The translations under genes were made by a program, and so were the position numbers. Positions 55,520 to 64,000 of a DNA stretch of 64,000 nucleotides are shown one piece after another. The stretch lies in the NCBI RefSeq assembly GCF_003590095.1, contig NC_039482.1, positions 12,665,657-12,729,656 of the forward strand, written 5' to 3'. The notes beneath the pieces are model-generated. The model was not told where the DNA came from, did not search any database, and worked only from the letters and a program-made list of their open reading frames with translations. This stretch comes from Trichoplusia ni. Lineage: Eukaryota; Arthropoda; Insecta; Lepidoptera; Noctuidae. Numbering within the stretch: the stretch's first letter is position 1; every line of letters starts with the position of its first letter.

Positions 55520-56800
55520 GTGAGTCTATGTCAATTATTAACTTCTCCTGTATTATTTCGTTTGCATTCTTTATAAAATTGATTAATTAAGTTTTCATGT
55601 TAGTTTCATGATCTCGCTATAACTTTTGAATTCCTCAATTGATTTTGAACCTTATGGTTGTGGTATCAATGTCAATACCTTTATGACAAGGTGCGGGATG
55701 TGTCGCAGTTAAGATCCCTGCGTAGAACAAGTTTTCACAAATACTTGCTCTGAGTCTGGGTGTTTATGTACATGTAAATTGAATGATTTTACAAAACCAA
55801 CGAGAGATAGATTCCATTGTGTGGGACTCAATACAAAAAAGGAAGTTTGCGGAAAAATTGTAGAGTCGAAAATAACTTTGTTTTGGCTTGTCGAGTTTTC
55901 ATCCTCGCCTCGCTTTACACTATAGTTACAATTAATAAATAGTAATTAAAACCCTTCGGAATATATACAGTACTTGGTTAATTATCTGTCCGCTCTCCTA
56001 TCATCCGAAAATACAGATTATTTAACATATCCACTCTAAATATTCAATGTTTTGGTTAAAAGCAAATAATTTATCATTTAGTACAATATTATGTTAATAT
56101 TATTCAGCGTTTCGTGATCAGTAAAACCCGGTCGTAAAACAGAGTTTGTGGTTAAACAAGCCTATTTGTGTAGCTATTAATTAATATATTCGATAATTAA
56201 TATGTAAACTTTATACATGTTGGGAAACCCCTTGGCAGCAAGACACCTGCATGATGTTGGTTTTCTATAGATCTGTACAAATTAAATGAGGAGACCACTT
56301 ATATTTATTTGGTTTAATTACATCAGTAAAACTATAAAAAAACGGTTTGTACGAGTTGGGCTCACGAAACTGATTATTCAATATAAATACGCTAAAGAAT
56401 TAACAAAATAAATTGTTAGGAATCTTTGAGTATCCAATGGAACCTCAAAAACTAAAATTCGTTTTGTGATTTGAATTTTAGTACAACGTCTGCATTCGTT
56501 TTTTTCCCCTATTTTCTATCTCATGCGTGATCTAGATGTTTAAGCTTACTCAATATTCCTGACCTTTAACTAACTAACTATTACAAAACATGCAACAACA
56601 ATCAATGTTAACAAAAACTAAAAACCTTCTATAGTTTTATTTAAATAAAAACCTTTACAAATAGCCACAAAACCAAAAAAAAAAGTAACTAAAACTATTA
56701 GCTGAAGGGTAATCAATAATGTTATAAAACTTAACTAATAATAACTGCACTTAAACTATATTTGACATTCAAACTGAATTATAAAACCCTAGTGCTATAA
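55520..56800. other. AT-rich DNA with one SINE fragment
   Basis: Begins with the candidate donor at 55,520 and would be an intron if that exon is real. Apart from the SINE piece at 55.69-55.79 kb, featureless. Confidence 0.4.
55690..55790 (+). repeat. tRNA-derived SINE fragment
   Basis: 'gtgcgggatgtgtcgcagtt', then 'aagatccctgcgtagaacaa' (mutated B box region), 'cacaaatacttgctctgagt' and 'ctgggtgtttatgtacatgt'. The A-box half is missing. Confidence 0.55.
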
Positions 56801-56858
56801 CCGTTGTGCGAGAGAGATAGTGATAGACGATGTAGAGCGGCATCTCGCTTGCACAGCT
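56801..56858. repeat. ~55-bp interspersed palindrome (copy 9)
   Basis: 'CGTTGTGCGAGAGAGATAGT' faces 'AGCGGCATCTCGCTTGCACA'. The outer GTGC/GCAC pair replaces the GTGG/CCAC pair seen in other copies, so pairing is kept while sequence changes. Confidence 0.7.
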
Positions 56859-57133
56859 GCAACATTGTACTTTAATACGTTGTTCATTCACGATTTGCTA
56901 CACAAGCAAATGTTTTATTTGTGTAAGCTGCCTAGGATTAAATCAATTAGTTACAAGGTCAGATTAAGTTCACGACTGTAATGGTTGATTTACGTAGGTT
57001 ATAGTTATAAATATAGTTATACCAACTTATATATACGTCCCTCTTCTGGGCACACGACTCTTCGACTCGAGTTTTGAGCACCACGCAACGACATCGGTTC
57101 TTACGATTAAAAAATGATAGGTGATAATTATTT

Positions 57134-57337
57134 CTTAGGTTTACGCGAATGTTAGACATTGAAATGAAACTACTTTTACGGATTTTATTATGAAGGTAGA
57201 ACGAGCAACATCTTCTGTCAAGACGAACACCATCTCAGTCTGCCCGTGACCATGATACCTGCAAAGGTTTCGAAACGTCGGGAACTAAAATCTAAAATTA
57301 AACCGCGATAAAATCCGTAAAAGTAGTTTCATTTCAA
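57134..57337 (-). mobile_element. fold-back element with 14-bp target duplication (second copy)
   Basis: Starts 'cttaggtttacgcgaatgtt' then 'agacattgaaatgaaac', has a larger loop than the 53.7-kb copy ('gaaggtagaacgagcaacat', 'cagtctgcccgtgaccatga'), and ends 'gtaaaagtagtttcatttca'. It is in the opposite orientation. Flanked by a perfect 14-bp direct repeat, GGTGATAATTATTT, at 57,120-57,133 and 57,338-57,351. The left arm has lost the 'gcggtttaattttag' part, so only the outer ~25 bp still pair. Confidence 0.82.
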
Positions 57338-57351
57338 GGTGATAATTATTT

Positions 57352-59925
57352 TATGCAAATTAGTTTTCGTGTCTTATTTGTACTGAACCCCCAGTGTGCC
57401 AGGGTCGACTTGACCGGCTTTTTATTTAATCTTTCAAGAATTATACGGGAAAAAAAGATAAAAGTAGGTATATTCTTTTAAAAGGAGAATGATGAGAGAT
57501 AACCCTTATTATAAAGAATAATGATACTCATGATTAAACACAGCAATATCCACCCACTCCAAGCCAAACAAAACTACACTTAAAACCAAAATTTCTTCAC
57601 TACGTCCCTGAATGTAATTAACAAAGCAAGCTATTAGCAACAAAGAGATCTTAACACAAAACGCATTCTAAGAATGGACAATTTAACTAAAACTTTAATT
57701 AATTGTCATAATGACATTAACCCCTTCAGTGCGTCGGCGTATGTTGAGACTAGAGATGTTACAGCTTCGTAAATGTTTATCCGAAAGTATCGGATATCCG
57801 AAATAAGATATTTTGTAAGACTGGCAACGAGATGTAAAGGTTTATAACAATTAAAGGCAGGAATTTCAATTAAACGCTTTTAGACATATTATATGTTATA
57901 TTTCTTATCAGCTGAGCTGACACTTAAGACACTTGTCCCATTTTATTGCAATAATTCCACCAAAATATAGTAGTGTCCTTAACAGAAACTATTCAATACT
58001 ATCATGAATATTTTTTAGAACAAAAACTCAGAACCGAGTTTACGTAAAAACTGCTGTACCTACCAAACATGACGAAATTTTTATAGAACCAAATGACAAC
58101 AATCTCACGTTATACAAAACGACAAGTATAAACAAAATCGGTTCATAAATTAAATAATTGCATTCTTGCCCGAAATTGCATTATACAGGACAACCCTAGT
58201 CGAGTCATTGCTAAATACATGAAAAGGCAATCTTGTAATCTTCTCGGATCTGACAGAAGCTTACTATTGTTTGGACAACAATGTGCCGTGGGTGTCAAGT
58301 GGAGAGGCGGGTAGCATAGCCAGCTATGCGAAGCGTTATTTAGCCCGACTGTTGATACTTAACGTTCGTTTAAGATTTAAATGTAAGTGAAAACCGTTTT
58401 TAGAACCTACAAAATAGTTGACGCCAAATTTTTTGTTGTAAGATCCTTAAAAGTAGTTGATTGCAAACTTTTTGTTGTTTAAGTTTTAGATCTTGGCAAA
58501 AACGAATGAAATATCAAATCGTAAAACTCGAGTTTCTGATACATTGATTTATTATCACAAAACTTTGAGCACGTTTCCCGAAAAAATAAAAGAGAGAATT
58601 GTTGATTGAAGATGCATATCTCAAGATCTACTGATATAAATAGTTTTTCTTTTAATATTATTGTCTAGGTCGCCTTTTGTACATACTTTCTTTGTATTTT
58701 TCTACCTTATTATCATCTTACAACAAAGAATAAAAATAAATAAATAAGAAAAAGCTCGGTACATTCTCAAGATTGAACTAATTTTTTTACTATCTATCCT
58801 ATTCTCAAGGAGTTACAAAAACTCCAAAACACCAGCAATAAATACTACTGCCCTCCCCACTATATCTTCACCACGCTCATATCCATCACTGTGCTACCAG
58901 CCTCAAAACCCTCACATTCCCACGACCTTGAGACCAGTGAATGCCTAATTAATTATCTATTTATATATCGTACGCGAATTGTATGAGTTGTGAATGCATG
59001 TAGGTTACACTGTTTGCATACTCGTTGATGTGACATGACTGATTAATCATGTCTCGTTACCTCTGTGACTGATTGAGAACTTAAGTAGGTGTGTAGTTTC
59101 TTTGAGTACCAATGAGTTTTGTTATGTAATCTTGGATAGTCGCTGTAAGATTGGATACGAATGTTTTAGGTAAGTGTCTAGTAAAACAGAAAATCCTGAT
59201 TACCATCCACCACTGAGGGTGTACAAAAAGGCTAAATATTTAGATATCATAGTTCATGATCTACAGGACTTGGTGCACGATGGGTGGACAGACCTTGAGA
59301 TACGCAGTCGTTAAAAATACATCAATAAGCGTAACTTATTTATTAATAAATGCATAAGTTAAGCTTATGATAAAAAAAACACTACATAAGTTACTAAACG
59401 ATCATGAAACTCACGTATAAGACATCCTCTTTTAAAAAAAACCTCACTTTTAAACTTATCCACTGCAGCACGTAAATCAAAAAGCCAAAGAAAAATGTAA
59501 CAATCTCCCCACACGGTTAAAAACACATTTCACTTCAAGAAACAAAAGAATTTCCGCGAGATATCTTTCAATTAAAAGTTTCATTCCAACTATGAGCAAG
59601 TGTTCCGCGCAAGTTACGCTTAAAAACAAAATGCAGATAGAAAGAAAATAGACAAAAGGTAGAAATAGACAAAAGATGAACTCGCGCCCGTGAGACAATG
59701 GGTTTTTCACGTTTCCCCAGTGAATGGGGAAAGATGAATCAATGTGCTGTCAATGTTCCATTTGTTTTTGTTATCTCTTCCTTATTACACTTTGTTATTA
59801 ATAGGCGTGTTAAGTAATGATTATAAAGGTTAAGATGTAAGATTCAGGCATTTTATTCAGTATATAGGCTAAGAAATCTGCTTGGAAAGTCTTTGCTTCA
59901 TAGAATCACTATATTTTCTTAAGTC
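57352..59925. other. AT-rich DNA, nothing supported
   Basis: No repeat shared with the window and no splice-flanked frame. The patch at about 58,190-58,340 ('gtgggtgtcaagtggagagg', 'cgggtagcatagccagctat') is somewhat more complex. Confidence 0.4.
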
Positions 59926-60222
59926 ATAAGCCGAGCCTTTTCAGATCGGCTTCTAGTCTTACTAGATGCAGATAAGTGTTTTACAAGGAGCGACTGCCTA
60001 TCTGATCTCCTATCATATCCTCAACCCCTTTACCCCCGTTACCTGGGCAACACCTTAGTAAGCCTTGTCGTCGGACTTTCTAGCTTCTAAATACCTGTAA
60101 CTGTCAAAGAAGTGTTATTGGCAGCCAAGATCCACGATTTACCTGCCTCCCGGTTAAATTGTTATGACTGAGATATCCCCCTTCCACGGACCGACCGTAT
60201 CAAGCGTAGCTTAACCTGTGAT
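59926..60222 (-). mobile_element. 5S-rRNA-related retroposon, minus orientation
   Basis: The minus-strand head 'aggttaagctacgcttgata' then 'cggtcggtccgtggaag' matches the 5S-like head, keeping GTTAAGC. It continues 'aggcaggtaaatcgtggatc', 'gataggcagtcgctccttgt', 'aaaacacttatctgcatcta' and the end 'gccgatctgaaaaggctcgg'. The box C equivalent is mutated. Confidence 0.68.
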
Positions 60223-61135
60223 GTTCATACATTAAATGAAAGACTATTTGCGCTACCAGTTCATTAATTTAAAGTTTGTTATTTTTTAAACATATAATTC
60301 AAAAAACTTACTTCTTATCATTCTGCTAGGCTTTTTTGGCGAATTCCTTTCCGACGCAAAACCCTCTATTAGTAAACTACTTATTAAAGATACGATCATA
60401 ATATATTTAAAGAGCACGATTTCGCAACCACACGCCATCAGCGTTTCTCTTGGCCCGCACCACACGATCAGATGATCTCGATATTCCCACGACCACAATA
60501 AGATGCTATCAGTCAAAAGAAAGCTGAAAGCGTGGGCTTTGAGAAAGAACTGTTACTCAACATCCTGATTTATTAGCACGATATTCGATTAGACTAGTTT
60601 TACTTTGTGTAATCACACTTCTTCATTTATAGAGATGAATTGCAAACTACAAATCGAAATAAAAAAAGAAAACAGGATGAGAACCTAAAGGAAACCATTA
60701 TTTTTAACTTCCTTGTGTGAATAAGAACTATAATGTATCGTATATATTAAGTTGAACCCTTAAAATACGTAAGCAGATTTTGCATAAAACGTTAATCAAA
60801 AGATATCCATTATTTTCAACCGTTTTCATTTGGTCGCGCGAAAACTGAATCGTGTTAGATACCTACTGATTAAAATTGATACCGAAAAAAAGTCAAGCTA
60901 CCTCTGATTATTCCACAGTTTACTAGCTTTAAATATTTCAATTGCATACAATTGACTTTCAAAACGAACATAAAAACACCATAAAAACGTAGTCCATAAC
61001 CATAAGGTCGAAAAATCGATAACCAATCAGGTTAACAATAAACTTTTATAGTTAGAATGTAAAATGCAGAATACGATGCGACGCCCTTGACTTCACAAGA
61101 CCCCTACCACCAGTATAAAAATAAAACTATTGCAA
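60223..61135. other. AT-rich DNA, nothing supported
   Basis: Only a chance minus-strand frame of 76 codons (60,286-60,516). Confidence 0.4.
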
Positions 61136-61189
61136 ATGTGTGAGCAAGACAGCTGTATACGGCGTATATCGGTATCTCCCTCCCACAGT
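61136..61189. repeat. ~55-bp interspersed palindrome (copy 10)
   Basis: 'TGTGTGAGCAAGACAGCTGT' faces 'CGGTATCTCCCTCCCACAGT' around 'atacggcgtatat'. The core itself is palindromic. Confidence 0.62.
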
Positions 61190-62486
61190 AGAGTATTTAA
61201 GAAAAGAAACAGTTTAGTCCATCTGACAGATTTAAAAAGTATATTCGATACGTCTTTTTTTCTTTTCTTTTTTTCTCGTCAACAAAAAATTAAGAGGATA
61301 CAGTGATTTAAAATCTCGTGTGACGTCACTTACCAGTACGCTATTTACTAGCAAGTGATGTTACTAGTCCCCAATACCATGCATTTTCAACTTAAGTGCT
61401 TTTAATCTCCCTAACTTTTTGATGATATGGTAAAATGAAAAATTCGTATTCAATATTTTTGGGAAACCTGTCTGACGGTGTACTTAGATTTTTTAGTTAA
61501 ATACTCTATTGTTTTAGGATTACTTTTAAAGATGGCGGCAGGTACAATACCTTGGAAGGTGATACGCAGCTTGACCTTAGCTCTACTCACCTTGACATCG
61601 GACACACAATACTAGACCAGCAGATAGTGTTCCACAATCCTCAGACAATAGATTGCTTACGGAAATAGGCAATAGAATTCGTGTTCATTATTTATACTGC
61701 GTTTTATGAATTGTTATATACAATTGTAAATTGGATTTTATTTACATGAATACATGATTATATCTTAATTTCTAGGTACTTATCTATATCGGCATTAATG
61801 ATTCGTCAGATAAATGTTTGATTTTTTAGTTTTAAAGCAGGAGTTGCATTATGTTTTAAACCACGAGTATCTAATTCCAAATAATTTAAAGGCGGTGATT
61901 TTCATCTTAAAAGTGTCACAAAACCGTGTTACATAAAAAAGGCAATTCATAATATTGTTTAAACAACAAAAACTTACAAGAGACTTCAAACAGAAAACTA
62001 ATTAGTCAAACTTGATGAAAATTTTATGGGGACCCAATGAACGCTATTTCACGTTAAATAAGAATCAACAAAAACGGTTAAACCAGTCCGAAGTCCTTTC
62101 GGTAACAAACATAAAATAAAACAAAATACGCTTTGACAACCTCCTTTTCGAAGTCGAATTAAAAAACCACTTGATAGATCATACACCTACCTTACTGATG
62201 GCTCTCTTTCATTGTACAAGTTTCATCACTCCCATCTCCCTACATTGTTACCACATGTTCGAAGACTTACATCATGACCTTAATTATAATTGCATTATGT
62301 GTGATTTATTACTGGTTCTCACGGACGTATGTTTCATCCATCCCTTTTACCTTTATAGAGTTCTTAATGACCGTGTGTCAGATCGGCGCCTTATGAGAAT
62401 TGAGGGCGAAATTGCGATTGCAGAATCATGTTTGTATGTTCTGTAATTATTGATTTAATAACGGTAGCTACTCACATGAAGGAAGG
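61190..62486. other. AT-rich DNA, nothing supported
   Basis: A 91-codon plus-strand frame (62,171-62,446) shows no domain or start context; probably chance. Confidence 0.4.
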
Positions 62487-62530
62487 ATTTGGGGGAGGCC
62501 TTTTCCCAGAAGTGGGATACAGTGGGATAG
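62487..62530 (+). mobile_element. non-LTR retrotransposon 3' tail
   Basis: 'gggggaggccttttcccaga' then 'agtgggatacagtgggatag' fits the 'gaggcc..cccagcagtgggat' LINE 3' end, with a short duplicated GTGGGATA tail. Confidence 0.5.
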
Positions 62531-62538
62531 ATAAAAAA

Positions 62539-62628
62539 ACTACTCACAGGTATTTATTGCGATTGTCCGACTAGTATCAGAGTCCGAAGTCATGAGATAA
62601 CGCAGCGAGGCGGTGTCGCGCGTCGAAT
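62539..62628 (+). mobile_element. fold-back MITE remnant (inner left arm and loop)
   Basis: 'actactcacaggtatttatt', 'gcgattgtccgactagtatc' and 'gcgaggcggtgtcgcgcgtc' follow the family order; the outer arms are lost. It adjoins the LINE tail. Confidence 0.6.
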
Positions 62629-64000
62629 TCTGTATCTTCTATAAGTATTTGTGCCCAAACTACGCAACTGAAGAGCAAAGGGTTTTATATTTTCATTCTA
62701 TCACTAGTTTCTGAAGGGGCTCAGTGCAACACCCTACGTATTAATGTAAAATATAAAGCTATGCCTCCTTGGAGACTACTTGGATAAAATATGCATTTTA
62801 CATATGTTTTGTTTTCCATACAAAGCTTATTAGCTTAGCATAACATAGCTTAGCATATTTTTAAGAAAGCTAAATTGTATGCATTATTTATAACACCCAA
62901 TTTTATAATACACTAAAAAAATACATTTACGTAAGAAGCCAAACAAAATCTCGATTTACTTACCACTGTACACATACATCTAAACCCAAAACTACCCGTG
63001 TCAAATAAATTGGCCGAAAAGACCGAAAACATTTTACATCAGAAAAGGGTTTAGCATACCCAAGGAGCTTTGGAAATAACAATTTAATTCAATGTCATTG
63101 CTCTTTGTACTTGTGAATGCCGACTAAAAATTGTTGCTATGTGAATGCGCATTTTGCATCACATTTTTGTTAAGTTGCAAGGTAAGTTATAGGTGTGAAA
63201 AGATGACTTAGTGCCCTGTGGTTTATAATTTAATATCATCTACAATTTTCAAGATGTGAGGAAGCAAATGATCAGAATAGTTTGCTATTTATTGGTTCAA
63301 AAGTCTTCAATCCCACCTTTGACGACCATATAAGGTTAGTCCTGTGTAACAAATATTACATCTCCTGTAGAGCCAAGCTACTGAATCTACACGGCCTGAC
63401 TCTGCCGATTCCAACTACACAAATTATACATATTAGGTAAAATGGCTGCGCCGTTTTGCTAACATCGTTTGAGGTGATGAGAATATTTAGTTACTGAAGT
63501 AATCTTTCGTGGAGAATCTGTTGATAAGTCTGCAGTTCTGCAGAATCTCAAGATCCAGATTAAGACGAGGCTGAGAAAAATGTCAAAAATGTTAAGTATT
63601 TGTGCAGAGAGAATCATTTACAAATACAGATTTTAGTCACACACCAAACCAGTAAGATTACACATGTCTTACGCACGCCGGTATTAACATAAAAATGTCA
63701 GTGAACGCATCCTGTCAGGCCACATACCTAACTAAACTCCTGCGCAACACGATGCGTAAGTTAAAAAGTATAAGTTTTTTCCGTTAATCGAGGCGTCCTT
63801 TGAAGTCGTGGTAGACCTGAAAGGGTTAAAAAAATGAGTACAAAAGCTGAGTCTTCTTTTTTTGTTACAGTTTATTCATATTTTGTCGTTTTTATACAAA
63901 TACGTGTCGTATGTCTAAACTAAAAACAAACTCCTCAAATTTGACTTATTCCAGTCACCAATTCTGTTAATAAAACTATAAATATATAAAATGTCACCAA
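62629..64000. other. AT-rich DNA, nothing supported
   Basis: An acceptor-like 'ctttttttgttacag' ends near 63,870 but the following sequence has no convincing open frame with a donor before the window ends. Confidence 0.35.

Noticed and set aside
62171..62446. 91-codon plus-strand frame
   Set aside because: No domain, no splice sites, weak start context; length is within chance for this composition.
63850..63900. Exon after the acceptor-like 'tttttttgttacag'
   Set aside because: No sustained open frame with a donor follows before the window ends.
1..64000. Bacterial-type defence system, CRISPR array, phage or operon
   Set aside because: No regularly spaced repeats, no tandem co-directional long frames and no ribosome binding site pattern; everything points to insect non-coding DNA.
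1..64000. Integrated viral sequences
   Set aside because: No recognisable viral protein frame was seen; repeats are explained by transposable elements.

Overview
This window looks like eukaryotic, AT-rich non-coding DNA from a moth (Lepidoptera, probably a noctuoid). No bacterial-type gene, operon, rRNA, CRISPR array or complete protein gene is visible. The assignment rests on the repeats: Helitron-like elements that end in a G+C-rich 'gtcgcgggcaacagCTAGt' type terminus, tRNA-derived SINEs with intact A and B boxes, a retroposon whose 5' part resembles 5S rRNA, fold-back MITEs, and 3' tails of non-LTR retrotransposons with the 'gaggcc..cagcagtgggat' signature. These agree with my memory of lepidopteran genomes, but I could not search any database.

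Layout. 0-8 kb: unique AT-rich DNA with SINE fragments, the best copy of a fold-back MITE (perfect 55-bp arms, 2758-2930) and short palindromes. 8-16 kb: a G+C-richer single-copy block (about 8.2-8.5 kb), a possible decayed minus-strand coding segment (about 9.7-9.9 kb), and a Helitron-like element interrupted by a SINE (about 12 kb). 17-26 kb: two Helitron-like copies, a candidate minus-strand gene start (Inr plus DPE near 22.8 kb, leader exon, and a 65-codon open frame near 20.8 kb), and a possible hAT-like element. 28-38 kb: two 5S-related retroposons, SINEs, and an unusual stretch open on both strands (33.4-33.8 kb). 40-51 kb: a CpG-rich putative first-exon or promoter region (40.4-40.6 kb), a second possible minus-strand start (47.7 kb), a G+C-rich island (49.6-50.0 kb), a CpG-rich block with CRE-like sites (50.2-50.4 kb) and a cluster of nuclear-receptor half-sites (51.2-51.3 kb). 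52-64 kb: another SINE-in-Helitron nest, two fold-back elements with 14-bp target duplications, one short spliced-looking plus-strand exon (55,460-55,519), another 5S-related retroposon and unique AT-rich DNA.

How it fits together. The window is best read as introns and/or intergenic DNA of one or more large genes. Possible first exons lie near 22.8/20.9, 40.5 and 47.7 kb (minus) and 55.5 kb (plus), but I could not link them into one model or recognise a product. The most distinctive observations are a family of ten scattered ~55-bp palindromes that I cannot name, the 5S-related retroposon family, and the fold-back elements with long, retroposon-like target duplications.
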